Source: Protopterus annectens (taxonomy: Eukaryota; Chordata; Ceratodontiformes; Protopteridae). From it: a stretch of DNA of 64,000 nt. Under the pieces are notes generated by a model. That model did no database searches. It worked only from the letters and a program-made list of their open reading frames with translations, and was not told where the DNA came from. Location: the NCBI RefSeq assembly GCF_019279795.1, contig NC_056732.1, forward strand, positions 1,071,693,438 through 1,071,757,437, written 5' to 3'. How positions within the stretch are numbered: the first letter of the stretch is position 1; the number at the start of each line of letters is the position of its first letter. Made by a program: the position numbers and the translations under genes. Below are positions 41,330-52,750 of the stretch, in pieces.

Positions 41330-42376
41330 GAGTTTAGATAGCATTAGGGCCAGCTATAAGGCCCTGCAGTACTGCAGTAGCAAAGCCATCTTTGTATTTA
41401 GAGACAATTGGCAAATGATAATGCTTGGTGAAAGTATGTACAGAACTCCAGGTAGCAGCTTCTAGGATGTCCCTGGTAGGAACGCCTCTAAGAAAGGCTG
41501 TAGAAGTAGATGCAGCCCTGGTGGTCTGATCCCCTGGGGGATAGGTTTTCCATTGTGCTTATAGCAGAAATGAATGCTATGGCTTATCCATTTAGAAAAG
41601 GTTTGTTTTGAAATAGCCTTCCCCTCTGCCCCTGTAGTAAATGCTACCAGCAGTTGTTCAGGTTTTCTTTGAGATTTAGTCCTGTCCAAGTAGAATCTAA
41701 GTTGTCTGTGCACATCCAAGGAATGCAGAATCCGTTCCCCTTTGTTCTGTGGATTGGGAAAGAAGGTTGGCAAATGAATGGACTGATTAAGAGCCACACT
41801 GGATACCACCTTGGGCATGAAGGATGGATTGGTTCTGAGTGACATCCTATCCGCATGAAAGGTGATGAAAGGCTCCACTGCCATAAGGGCCTGTAATTCA
41901 GATACCCTTCTAGCTGAAGTGATTGCTAAAGGGAAAGCTATTTTCCAAGAAAGAAATGTTAAGTCTGCAGTAGCAGCTGGCTCGAAAGGAGGTACAGTGA
42001 GTTTCTCCAATACAAAGTTAAGGTCCTTGGCTGGGGTTGGAGCTCTCCTGGGTGGTCTCAAATTTTTGGCCCCTCTGAGGTACTGCTTGAGCAGTGGATG
42101 AGAGAAGAGGGGAGGTTCTTTGTTATAATGAGCTGAAATGGCTGAGGTGTGGATTTTAATGGAGGAAAAAGATAGGCCCTTGTGAAGCATCTCAGTTAAG
42201 TATCGAAAAATCTGAGGTAAATTGGGCACTGTTGTGCTCATCCCTTGAGACTGGTTCCAGGCACAGAACCTTTTCCATTTTTCAGCATAAGATTTTCTAG
42301 TACTAGGCCTCCTTGCCTCTAAGATGACATCTATCACAGATTTGCTGAGAGATGGTAAGGGAGAGTTTAAGTAATT
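41330..42376 (-). pseudogene. DIRS-C tyrosine recombinase
   Basis: The frame is open from 42721 to 41462; recombinase homology starts near 42376 (SVIDVILEARRPSTRKSYAE). Motifs: KIHTSAISAHYNKEP, FLSWKIAFPLAITSARRVSE (Arg), FITFHADRMSLRTNPSFMPK and RTKSQRKPEQL. At 41519-41526 seven bases are missing relative to DIRS-A, exactly where HSTR is encoded, so the His and frame are lost (IRPPGLHLLLQP). The C-terminus with HTFTKHYHL (Tyr) is still readable in the next frame to about 41330. Upstream residues (42376-42721) are the overlapping RNase H region in another frame. Confidence 0.85.
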
Positions 42377-42559
42377 AGCCAGGCTGCAAGGTTCAGTGTT
42401 GGAAGCTGAGGGTGCAGAATCTGGTTCTCCTGCTGAGACAGCAGGGAAGGAGTCTGAGGCAGGTGCCATGGAGATAACCGTGACACACTGCACAGGAGGG
42501 GGTACCAATGTTGGCCCGACCAGTCTGGAGCAATCAAAATCATCCTTGGTTTGTCCTGT

Positions 42560-43325
42560 TTGACTTTTAGTAGTACTTTGGAGAGCAGAGGTAGCGGGGG
42601 GGGGGGGGGGTATAGACAGATAGGTTTTTCCAGCTGAAGGACACAGCATCCACTTTCCAGGCTTGTTTGTGGGGAGTCCTTGTGCAAAATTTGTCCAATT
42701 GGTAGTTCTGGGGGGAGGCAAACAGGTTTATATCTGGGCTCCCCCATTCGCTTGTCGACATGTTGAAAATCCTTGGTTCCAGTTTTCACTCGTGTGGGTC
42801 CATGAGGTTTCTGCTTAGTCCGTCTGCCAGTGTATTTAATTTTCCTGGCAGGAATTGAGCTTGTAGGTGCACTTGGTAGCTCAAGGTTGTGTTCCACAAT
42901 GTCATGGCTAGTCTGCAGAGGGGGTAAGAATGTGTACCCCCCTGCTTGTTTATGTACCACATAACCGTGGTGTTGCCCGTCATTACCATTAGTTGTCCTG
43001 GAAGAATGTAGTCCTTGAAGGCTGTCAGAGCACTCTGTACAGCTAACATTTCTTTTTGATTGACATGCAGTTGCATTTGACTTGGGTTCCATTTGCCCTG
43101 AATGCACTTCCCTGCCAGGTGAGCCCCCCATGCATAGTCTGATGCATCTGTTGTTAGGGTTTGAGTGGCAGGGGGTGGTGTGAAAGGTAGTCCCTTGCTT
43201 TGGTGGCAGACCTCTGCCCACCAAAGGAACTCTAGGCGTAGGCAAGGTATGATAGGAATCATTGGTTCTAGGCTATGAGAATGTTGACTCCATAGGCTTT
43301 TTAGATACCACTGTAGTTTCCTCAC
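42560..43325 (-). pseudogene. DIRS-C RNase H and methyltransferase-like tail
   Basis: 42786-43325 reads MRKLQWYLKSLWSQH, TLTTDASDYAWGAHLAGK, VNQKEMLAVQSALTAF, MTGNTTVMWYINKQGG and NTLADGLSRNLMDPHE. The TDN motif reads TGN here, replacing one catalytic Asp. 42567-42761 continues with DINLFASPQNYQLDKF and VDAVSFSWKN. A poly-proline/poly-G tract (about 42597-42612) then breaks the tail. It follows RT in a shifted frame. Confidence 0.83.
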
Positions 43326-43345
43326 ATGCAGTCATGCATATGGAA

Positions 43346-44230
43346 TTAGAAGAATGAAGGAGGCCATGAACCCCAAGGCTTGCAGTATTTGTCTTGCAGA
43401 TAGCAGTGTTTTGTGGCCACTTGTTTGAAGTAAGTTGTCAAATGAATTTGCTTTTCTGCTGCGAGGTAAGCCATCTGGGAAGTTGTATTCAAGCTTGCTC
43501 CCAGGATTGTAATTTGTTGACATGGTACCAGTTGTGATTTCTTTTCATTTATGGTGTACCCAAGACAAGTTAGAACCCTTTTTACAAAAGCCAGAGGATT
43601 CAAAAGTATGTCCTGGTTTTCTGCCTGAATTAGACAATCGTCCAGGTATGGGTATATTCAAATACTTCTTTGCCTGCAAAATGCAATAACTGGAGCTAGG
43701 CACTTTGTGAATACCCTGGGCGCAATAGAGAAGCCAAAGGGCAGTGCAGAAAACTGATAGAGCATGTAGCCTGCTTTGAAACGTAGGTATCTTCTGCAAG
43801 ATTCCCTGATTGGGATGTGCAGGTATGCTTCTTTTAAGTCTAGTGTTGCCAACCAGGCACCTTTGCCTAGTATAGGAAGTAACTGGTGAAGAGTCAGCAT
43901 CTTGAATTTTGGAATCGCCAGAAAGGTGTTTAGAGTAGACAAGTCCAGGATTGGATGCCATGATTTGTCTTTTCTGGGTACCAGGAAAAGTCTGGAGTCG
44001 AAACCTTGTCCCTTTTCCTCTTCTGGTACCAGTTGAATGGCCCCTATGGTTAAGAGAGAAAGTACTTGTTTTTAAGCCTCTGCTCACTGATTTGGGGGTA
44101 GGTCCAGCTACCCACTTGGCATTGGCAATGTGTGGAAGTAAAATCTGTATCGCTGGGACACTATATTTAAAACCCATTTGTCCTAGGTAATGAGTTCCCA
44201 GTTCTTTGCATGAAGAGCAATCTTTCCCCC
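43346..44230 (-). pseudogene. DIRS-C reverse transcriptase
   Basis: Two main frames. 43658-43942: STLNTFLAIPKFKMLTLHQL, ATLDLKEAYLHIPIRESCRR (catalytic Asp) and FSALPFGFSIAPRVFTKCLA. 43346-43603: NPLAFVKRVLTCLGYTINEK, LGASLNTTSQMA and QALGFMASF-type text. The YLDD box is encoded at about 43633-43648 but sits in a frameshifted stretch between these frames. Upstream, 43945-44230 contains the N-terminal fingers with further frame changes. Confidence 0.83.
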
Positions 44231-44276
44231 CAAAGGGGCAGTCAGAAAGTAAGTGCTTGGAAATTTTAAAAGGAAG

Positions 44277-46110
44277 TCATTGAGATGGTTTACCATAGGG
44301 GGGGTGTCTTGCGGTTCCCACACTTGGAAGTGGAGGCCCCCCACTGCTTAGTTCTGTGAGTCCCCTGGGACTGAAACCTAGGGTTTTTGCTGTGTCTGGG
44401 TTTGGCTTGAGAAGACCTGGAAGGGGCTGGAAAGGACCAATTCTTAGAAGGCCAGTGCCTACTAAATATAGGAGGCTGAACTTGTAAAAATTCTTTAACA
44501 GTTTGCATAGATTTAGCGTTATCTTCCATCTTTTTAAGAATTTCTTCAGCCTTGTTGCCAAACAGGCGGTCCTGATTTAAAGGAGCATCCAAAAATTTAG
44601 CTTTAACATGATCAGGCTCCTTAAGCCAAGCATGCCTTCTAAGCACAGACCCAGTAACAGCAGCCCTGCAAGAGGCCTCTAAAGAATCAAAACCACATTG
44701 CAAAGTTTGTTTTCTAACTTGTTCAGCAGAATGCATTAAATCCTGTAAGTCTATTTCACACACAGTCAGGAATCAACATCGTTTTCTGTTTTAGCAGTCC
44801 AAACCATTTGCTGATATTTTAACATATGAAATTGGCAGTTTAAAGCTCTAATTGCCAAGGTTGCTGAAGTATAAACCTTTTTACCCCATCTATCCAGCGC
44901 CCCGGAGTCTCTATCAGAAGGGGTAGGATTTTTAGCAGTAGAAGCCTTAATGCCCTTGGGCCCCTGTGAAATAGTCTCTGGATCTGCAATAGGATTTTTG
45001 AAAAGGAACTTGTAGGACTCAGGGACCCTGTAGTATCTGTCAGGTTTACTGGGAGCAGGAGGCAGGGAATCAGGGGCCAAATTGAATTCCGAGAAAGCAT
45101 CATCAACAATGCCTAGTACAAGAGGAATAGCCAAAGGCCTATGCTGAAGTAGGAGAAGGAAATCCCTACACCTCTTTTTTTGAATCCGAAAATTCCTGGC
45201 TTTCCCAGTAAAAATGCTCCCTTAGTATGTAAGGTTTCCCCAAAAGAAAATTCCTCAGGAGGGGAAGCAGAGGGAATAGAGTCCTCTGCATCAGAATCCT
45301 CATAAGTAGGCAAGGACAAATCCAGGTCATCAGAAGAGTCAGAAAAAACAGAATCCTGATCAGAAGATTCATAATTAAGCTCAGCCCTAGGCCTCTTGGG
45401 GGGGGGGGGGGTTGGCTACCCCTGATTAGAGTTATTAGATCTTCAGCCATTTTTATAATTTGTTTTTTAGGCATAGAAGCCTGAGCATGTGGCCCGGGCG
45501 TCGTTTTTTTTTTAGACATGGATCAAGATTTAGGCCTTAGTAAAGAAGGCGGCATCAACTTCATATGCAAGTCCTTAGGCCTGAATACACCCTCAGAAGC
45601 TGGTGCCTGCACAGCAGCTCCAGACCCATCCAAGGTAGAGACATCCGCGGGTCCCATAGTTGAAGTATCTACCGGCATACCAGACTCCGAATGTGTCTCA
45701 GAAGAGGCCTGCGAATCAGAAGTAGCGGGTATCAGGGGCTGTGAAAGTGCCTCACTGAGTACCGGCGAATTGTCGACTGGCTTAGGAGAAGCGTCGTCGG
45801 CAGCTTTGGACCTCGGTGGCTTGTCTCTGTCTTTATCTTTGTGTTTTTTCGGAATCTCGGTAGTCGGAAGGCTAACTGACGACATTTCTGGATAATTAAA
45901 CCGAGAACCGAAATATTTAGAGGCAAAAATATACAGACGACGGACAGAGCACTGATTAAATAAAGCTCAAAACCGACACCAATGTACATCCTGGTCAGGG
46001 CCTAGGCAAGGAATACAGTACGAATGAAAATCTTTATGAGGTATTTGCTTTCCACAAGTAATACAATTATTAACTTTTACTGATATTGGAAAGGAATAAG
46101 AAAAAGTTTC
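44277..46110 (-). pseudogene. DIRS-C gag-like ORF1
   Basis: N-terminus: VNNCITCGKQIPHKDFHSYC then IPCLGPDQDV (46110-46000), the zinc motif shared with DIRS-A. 45523-45885 is a lysine/serine/proline-rich middle (PKKHKDKDRDKPPRSK). 45166-45519 has AEDLITLIRGSQPPPPP with a poly-G tract in the DNA. 44766-45134: DSLPPAPSKPDRYYRVPE, GPKGIKASTAKNP, LDRWGKKVYTSATLAIRALN. 44290-44763: LQCGFDSLEASCRAAVTGSV, RRHAWLKEPDHVKAKFLDAP. At least five frame changes occur. It shows directly that DIRS-A gag has a frameshift at 16585. Confidence 0.85.
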
Positions 46111-46204
46111 CCCAACGGGGTACTTAGCTGTTAGTTGAAGACTGATTCTAAAACTCGAAAACGAAAATTTCAGGAGTCGGCCGACCAGCACTTGCAAACT
46201 GCTT

Positions 46205-46405
46205 CTGCTTCGGGCACCGCATGGCAAGAAAGACTGATGTAATGGCACTGGCTGCATGTTTTATACCCCTGATGACCTGACATCATGGAAGAAGGGATAG
46301 CAACCGACAAAGTACCCAAGACTTTGTTAATCAGGCCGACTGAGGCCAACCAGCAGGCAGATTACCCAAATGTAATGACTGCAACAGTGAAACACGAAGA
46401 TCATC
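46205..46405 (-). promoter_or_regulatory. DIRS-C 5' terminal repeat with TATA box and CRE-like site
   Basis: In gag orientation the repeat has a CRE-like TGATGTCA (46278-46285), then TATAAAA (46259-46265) 12 bases on, then gag about 150 bases further. DIRS-D has the same layout and spacing. This looks like a Pol II core promoter inside the terminal repeat; function is inferred. Confidence 0.65.
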
Positions 46406-46408
46406 ATC

Positions 46409-47800
46409 TAAACTAATCTTCACTATATTCCTATTTCTAAAAGAAATCCCTGTAATCTAGTTACTTAGCGTTAGCAATGCAAGTGCTGATGAGAAGATGT
46501 TTCCAGTCCAATGACAAACACAAAATGTGCAGTTTCTGAGAGAGTTCCCAAATTAATATCAAAACATTACTGCTGGATGACATCACTGTTTGTCACCTGC
46601 CTTCAGTTCCCAGGCTAACAGATGCCAACAGAAGTTAACATTTCTCTGTGAAAAAAACTTCTCTCTTAGATGTGCAGCTACTAGGAAGTCACAGAGCAAT
46701 AACACCACCTTACATTCCAAACCTAGTAATTATTTCAGTTTTAAGACAATAGAAAGAAACCTCTAGCTGTACGTGTCCTGTCTCTTTCAGTGAAACTGAG
46801 AAACAAACACAATCGTAAAACAATTCACTTATTTTCTTACAGTTTGCAAAACAATTAACTTATTTTCTTACAGTTTGCAAGTTAACTCTGTTCTTTTCCA
46901 GTAGGGTACACTGTGGTTACATTCTTGAAGCTCAGTACAGAATATACAGTTCAACACACACTTCTGCACCAGTAGTTTAATATAAACACAACATATAGTT
47001 CTCTTACATTTGTAAGACAAGCATATAAATCATATTAATATTCACACATGACATATGATTATTTACAAAATTCCAGATAGCTGGGCTGGCAGTGTCACAT
47101 TTCTATATAAATCATATTAATATTTTTAAGTGACACAATTATTTACAGAATTCCAGCTAGCTGGGCTGGCAGCATTTTGGTTTGCCACAATGAGTATGAG
47201 AGGAGTATGCAAGGTATTCCCCCATGGAATATAGGTCTTCATTGGAGGAATCCAGTTCCCTTGTCCTCTTAACAGGTCTGAAAGACTAGGGAGGACCAGC
47301 GGACTGGCACTAAATCCTGCCATTCACTTTGGGGATCTTCAGCAATAGGGGCAATATGCTTGGTCTTTTTCTTTCTCATAAGAGGGACATCCACCCTAAC
47401 AATCCTCAGTGGCTCAGTCCCTTAGTGAGATTCAATGACTGCAGTAAAGATATACTCACAGATGAAGATTTGAGGAATCCCACTTGGCCCCTAATAAATC
47501 ATTAAGCATGGTTCCTCCTCTGTGTCTGGACATAGGCGCCAGAAGCTGTTGAAGACTTGGGGGGGGGGGTTGGAGGATGAGAGGGGCACTTAGCGATCTA
47601 AAAAGGGCAACTTTTTATAACTATTTACTACCACAACATAGGTTCAACTGGAGGAGATTTTAAGTTTAGCCAATTCCTTCTTAGTGCTTGAATTAAGCAT
47701 TTTCTGATTGGTCTTACCTATCCCATGGCTGATAACTGTATATTAGTCCTAGTGAGAATAACTGATCATACCACAGATAATTTGAAGGGGCCCATGTAAG
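46409..47800. other. Unassigned DNA with two short tandem duplications
   Basis: No gene is recognised. TTATTTTCTTACAGTTTGCAA is duplicated in tandem around 46829-46880. A block of about 75-80 bases (ATAAATCATATTAATATT to TAGCTGGGCTGGCAG) is duplicated at about 47024-47090 and 47106-47171. A G-run lies near 47560. The frame 47126-47323 (-) has no motif. Confidence 0.5.
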
Positions 47801-48810
47801 GGATACAGCATTTTGGAACTGCATTTTCTATTATCCATCCTTAGATCCCAGTTGCATTTGAATATGGACAGATGAGCTTTGTTTTATTTTTATGGATAGT
47901 CTGTTCTGGAACAGTGGCAGCCTCTGTGATATAAATCCATCTCTCCACAACATTCAGTTTAAATACCTGGACTGAGTATTTCTGATGCCATTTGACTTGC
48001 TGATGTTCAGTAGGTCTGTCTATATTAGGTCGGAGGATGCCTTGTATGCCAGACATGTCACCTCTAAGCACTCTGTAGGATACTGAGCATAGTAATAAAT
48101 CTTTGAAGTGGGCCATGCAAGACCTATTGTTTAGGACTTGTATCCTTTTAGCAAGGTATCTCTGAAGGTATTCCAATAGCTGCATGGGGCTGAACAGATA
48201 CATGCCAAAGTGGGCATTAATCAAAATGATTGACCTAATGAGAGCTTTGCAAAGGGGGACAACATCTCTAAATCTAGTCACAATCAATTTGTTTATAAGC
48301 TGTGCAATATAGAAAGGTTTTCTTATAACTCTGGGCACATGTTGGTCAAAAGTTAGGTCACTGTATACACAAGTTCCCAAATGGTAAACAATTGGGTCAG
48401 TTCTCAGAGGGCACTGTCATGACTTTGACACCAGTTATTATTTGGGACAAAACTTCCTGCATGATGGTTAAGTAAATTGGGAATTCAATAACTGCTCCTA
48501 ACTTGCAGTCATCTCAAACTTAGCCGGCCAAAACCCTTTGGTATTTCCTTTTACTTATGAGATGTATATGCCAAACAGAAAAAGTCTCAGCACTGAACCC
48601 CGGGGGACACCATTGGTGACTGGTCTCTTCCCCTGTTTTGATCTCCTGCATCAGCAAGTTGGCAATCCAGCTAATGATGCAAGTGTTTGCTCCTACATTA
48701 TTCATCTTTTGTACTCCACCTGAGTAGGGGATTGTGTCAAAAGGCTTGGCCAGGTCAAGGCAATGTGATGTGATCTGTTTTACCTTCATCCATTGCTTTG
48801 GTAACAAGAG
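47800..48810 (-). pseudogene. CR1-like LINE fragment E (RT and C-terminus)
   Basis: Minus strand. 48520-48807 gives CLDLAKPFDTIPYSGGVQKM (RT motif with first Asp), then IISWIANLL and a degenerate VPQG block (WCPPGFSAETFSVWHI). 47841-48380 gives GTCVYSDLTFDQHVPRVIRK, FYIAQLINKLIVTRF, NAHFGMYLFSPMQLLEYLQR and YRVLRGDMSGIQ, the thumb and C-terminal domain. The F/YADD region between them is not readable. It is more diverged than copies A-C and closer in style to copy D. Confidence 0.75.
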
Positions 48811-49574
48811 TAAAGCTTAAAATTTGCCCATGATTTTGAGCCTTTCACACTTTCCTCTGGGCTGTTTTTTCAAACACATTTTTAGGGCGATGCATACATT
48901 ATGCATTCTTTGATTCACCATCCTGATTGTATTAAATTATATTCCTTGTATAATACAACACCAGTTGTTAGAAAGTGTTTTAAATTGTAGTTTTGAATAG
49001 TCTTCTAGTAAGCCATGAAACAAAATGTATGAACCAATAATGACAAAACTACCCATTTCAGAAAGTTTCAACCATAAAAGGCCACTCAAACTGTCATTAC
49101 AATCCACCAATATCAGTAAATATGCAAAATCTCGGCAGAAGTCAGTAATCTAAAAAATTCCACATCAAGGGGATATCTAACAAATGAAGAGGTTGCTGCT
49201 AGCAAACAAATTTATATTTCATTGTTTCATCTACAAATAAAGTGGCTGTTGCCCTTGAAAAATAAAGTGCCTATGTTACATCAAAAAATGATAAGCTAGT
49301 AATATTGCAATAGGGAATGGATGGCAAACTGATAACAGGTTCATAGTTACTGGGTAACTACTCCAAAAAAAAAAAAAAAAAAAAAAGGACATTCACGGGA
49401 CTGCATCATCCATTCCCTTTAAATTACAAAATAGTACACTATCAGCGATCCATCTGTATACTGTGGGGGTAGAACCCACAGCGTTCTGCATTGAAAGTAA
49501 GGCTACTATAACTAACAATGCAAACAGATTTGGAATAAGCAGCACTAAACTTCTCTTCCCCTGAAACTCTCATC
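48811..49574. other. Unassigned DNA with poly-A tract
   Basis: No gene or known repeat is seen. An A-run of about 22 bases lies at 49364-49386; it has no recognisable retroposon upstream. Confidence 0.45.
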
Positions 49575-49815
49575 TCCTTGTAAAATTTGTGTATTTAACA
49601 TTTGTTTACTGGGAAAGTCCGACTTGGAAAAAAGAATTTTCAGCAGAGGCCCAGGGAGAAATGCTCCAGATTCATGTCTTTGTAACATGGGAGAAAACCC
49701 ACCTAAACATAGAGATGAATTACAGACTCCACCCCAGCCAAGAATCAAACCAGAAAACTTCTTGTTGGGAAGCAACAACACTACCACTGCACGATCCACT
49801 TGACACAACTAAATG
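49575..49815 (-). mobile_element. tRNA-derived SINE sharing the LINE 3' tail
   Basis: On the minus strand the head reads GTGCAGTGGTAGTGTTGTTG followed by TTCTGGTTTGATTCTTGG, which fit Pol III A- and B-boxes. The body runs to GGAGCATTTCTCCCTGGGCC and TCTGCTGAAAATTC, then CCAGTAAACAAATGTTAAAT. That 3' tail matches the tails of the LINEs at 4141-5375, 6862-9545 and 55099-55360. It is a classic SINE-LINE partnership in which the LINE RT recognises the shared tail. No clear target duplication was found. Confidence 0.7.
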
Positions 49816-50043
49816 TGCCAATTTCACAGGAGAAGAAATGTGGAAAAAGCCAAAATTTATTTGGGGGGGGGGGTGCAAAGGACCAAAACCGGGGACAGAG
49901 TTTAAATATTGCTTGTACAACCTTAGACAGTTGCTGAAATAGTGTTTTGTGTTACCATGCTTTTCCAAAAAAAAAAAAAAAATAGGAAGACTGAAACTTA
50001 AAGGGCTATCATTATTTAGTGAATTCCCTTCTCACTGATTTGT

Positions 50044-50153
50044 CACAAAACCACAAATTTTAAGGGGAATAGACCAAAGGTATGAGCCAAATATTTGCCA
50101 CAAAACCACAAATTTTAAGGGGAACAGACCAAAAGTATGAGCCAAATATTCTG
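50044..50153. repeat. 55-bp tandem duplication
   Basis: CACAAAACCACAAATTTTAA through GTATGAGCCAAATATT occurs twice in tandem, starting at 50044 and 50099, with about three differences. Confidence 0.9.
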
Positions 50154-50179
50154 TGAAATCTAGACAATTGAGAGCTATG

Positions 50180-50510
50180 GACTCCAGGGTTCAGGGTTTG
50201 AACCTGGGTAATTCTAACCACCAGTTATAAGTAGCTGGGGCATCACACACACTACACTCAATACCTCTCAACTGTATAGATTTTTGCCTGATATTTTTCG
50301 TCCGTTTTTCATAAAATTGTGGCTTTCTGGCAAATTAGTGGCAAATCATTAAAGATTGAAGTTAGAAAATAATGACAGACATTTGAGTTTTGGACTTCAT
50401 ACCCTTCAGAAAAATTCATGGTAATGCAAAACCTGTTATTCTTTCAACCTTCTAAGTTTGTAAGAGCAACATTTCAAAATTGCCCCTATTTGTTCATAAA
50501 TTAGTACTAG
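50180..50510 (+). repeat. Dispersed repeat family X, copy 2, with tRNA-like head
   Basis: From about 50386 the text CATTTGAGTTTTGGACTTC, TTCAGAAAAATTCATGG, CTAAGTTTGTAAGAGCAAC and TTGCCCCTATTTG matches family X at 11770-11950. Upstream, GGTTTGAACCTGGGTAATTC resembles a Pol III B-box, so the family may be a SINE. The 5' part has no partner in copy 1. Confidence 0.55.
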
Positions 50511-52080
50511 GCTAACTGCTCTTGTGGGCCATTTTAAGCCTAGCCAATTACCCCATGTGAGAATCAAATCTGGCAACTTGTGTTTGTAAAGTAAACACTA
50601 ACTATTATGCATGCTGGTTCCACATATCAGTAACCTTTACAAAAAGAGTCAAAGTGGAGCAAAATGCAGTAAAACATAATGCTTCACAGACAGTTATTTG
50701 AGCATCCACACAGTACTGGAGCAGATTCCTAGAACCTGTGTATCAGCGGGCTAGCTACAACCCCCCAAATACACTACAAGTATACAAGATATATTCAGTA
50801 CAAAACCAGCAAACTAGACTGGGACGAGCAACCATGAAGTCTACAGTTACTTAATGCATGTAGGAACTCAAACTAGACAAGCCGCTATTTGCCTGCTCAC
50901 CTCACGTGTTCATATTCTCCACCAAGTAGGCAATTTGTGCAACTCAAGAACTCTACCACCTATGTTTTAGTTAAACAAGAAAATGAATATAGCAAAAATA
51001 CACATTATAGATTACTGAAGATATAATGCCTATTAGTAATCTGAGTAAAAAGCAACCTAAAAGCAAGTCAAAATTAAACACTACCCACAGGTGAAATGCT
51101 TAAAGACTGTGTTTTCAATTATATGCTGAAATCGCATAATGCAACACCGACAACACAGTACACCAAGAAATCTCACCAAGTCCAAGTTGCAGTGATGAGT
51201 GTGGACACGGCTATAATCAGTATGGTTCAAGTACGGTTAGTTTTCATTCATTCTTCCCGCAAACAAATGAAATCATCTAACAGCGCTTAATGGGTGCCAC
51301 TACAGTATTACCCAACCCTTCCTACTTGAAGCATGACAGACCGCACTGGAACTAAAATATTTCCCTGAGCGAGCTCTATGTAGAGAACATAAATCATGAC
51401 CACTTACTACATAGTTTCCCCACTCACGAGGAAAACACCACTGTTCAAGTCATACCACTCGGAACCTCTCAGATAAGTACCACAAAGAAAGCCCAAACAA
51501 AAGCAGTAAACAAGAAATGTTTACCTCTCAAAACTTCTTTGCAGCTGTACTTGAAATCTGAGCAGCTCCATTCAAAGGACTCAATAGGCATACAGGCCTT
51601 CCACTTCCTTGAACATTTACTTTTCTGACAAAAATTACTAATACCACTAGTCCCAAGGAGAAAAAAAGAAAACACTGTCTATAAATTCACAGTCACCCTC
51701 CTAAACAGTATCGATTTATCCTGCAAAAAACTCCTATATAACACATTTAAAAATACTTGAAAGGACAGAATAAATAACACAGCACATAATGGGAAAAAAG
51801 CGCGCCAAGTCCACTCCTCATTATAACCCCATTCTTCCACAGGCCTGCTAGAACTTCCCAAAAATAACAAAATCAACTTCAGCATAGTCCATTTATGAAA
51901 AAAAAAAAAAGTTATTTCTTACAGACCTACCCACTCTTTTACAGGTGAAAACCATAAATGGAAAAAAAATAGTTTATGAATTTTTTCAGATGTTTCTATC
52001 ATTTTCCTACCTTCCAGAAGTACCATTTTTTATGGCTTTGTCCAGATTTCTTACTCTAAGAGGGTGAGAGGTATGACCCA
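50511..52080. other. Unassigned DNA
   Basis: About 1.6 kb, AT-rich, without recognisable frames or repeats. Open frames at 51096-51290 (+), 51469-51675 (-) and 51679-51885 (-) show no motif. Together with 9546-11769 it may be unique sequence. Confidence 0.4.
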
Positions 52081-52489
52081 CACACACAGTTTCAAATAGC
52101 AGTAAATATGAAACAGCAGTTTCAATCACCTTCATGGAGTACACACACATACATAGCCCATCTCAGTGTATTAACATCCTCTAGCTATACAACAATGTTT
52201 TAAGTGTGAATAAACTCTTCTTTTAAATGCATGAAAACTACCAAAAGTATCTTGGGTATTACTACTATAACACACTAGTGTCTTTGGGGCAGGAATTACC
52301 CAAATAAAGAGAAGCACGGCAAAGATCACGACTGAGGTCATTTCATTAGTCTTGCCTGGCACAAGGCAGCTATTCAGCCACATTCACTGATAACCTAGCA
52401 GCATCTGTCTTACATTGTTTAATTTATTCTTGCAGCAGACTTGCATGTACACTGAAATCCTTCATCCTGTGGGACTTTTAGCAATACAA

Positions 52490-52750
52490 GATGTTAACAG
52501 CAATAAATATGAAATGGAGCTTCCAAACAGCAGTAAATATGAAACAGAGCTTCCAAACAGCACTTAAATATGAAGCTTTCATATTTAAGTGCTGTTTGGA
52601 AGGAAAGCTCCATTTCATATTTAAGTCCTGTTTGGAAGCTCCGTTTCATATTCACTGCTGGTTGAAAGCTCCGTTTCATATTTACTGCTGTTTGGAAACT
52701 CTGTTGTATAATGAAACAGAGCTTTCAAACAGCACAAACTTAAATATGAA
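52490..52750. repeat. Foldback repeat of a unit of about 30 bp
   Basis: The unit TCCAAACAGCAGTAAATATG plus AAACAGAGCT occurs in tandem in one orientation (about 52496-52577) and then repeatedly as its reverse complement (52578-52690: AGCTCCGTTTCATATTTACT plus GCTGTTTGGA). A further direct-orientation partial copy is at 52711-52747. The centre (GAAGCTTTCATATTTAAGTG) allows a long hairpin. A single related unit is at 52088-52112 (AATAGCAGTAAATATGAAAC). Open frames through it on both strands are by-products. Confidence 0.9.

Larger units (their letters stand above)
40873..46408 (-). mobile_element. DIRS-C: DIRS element of the DIRS-A family
   Basis: A 5.5-kb minus-strand DIRS. Inverted terminal repeats are at 40873-41045 and 46205-46405; an ICR is at 41200-41310. 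Gag, RT, RNase H and recombinase follow the DIRS-A order. The extreme 3' terminus predicted from the ICR (GTACAGTTGTGTACAC) is missing at the low end, where CR1 copy C abuts. Several frameshifts and a 7-base loss at the recombinase HxxR motif make it inactive. Confidence 0.9.

Noticed and set aside
45518..45895. Plus-strand frame of 125 codons opposite DIRS-C gag
   Set aside because: It is the complement of the serine/proline/lysine-rich gag frame and has no motif.
49364..49386. Poly-A run as the end of a processed pseudogene
   Set aside because: No recognisable mRNA-like sequence precedes it and no flanking duplication was found.
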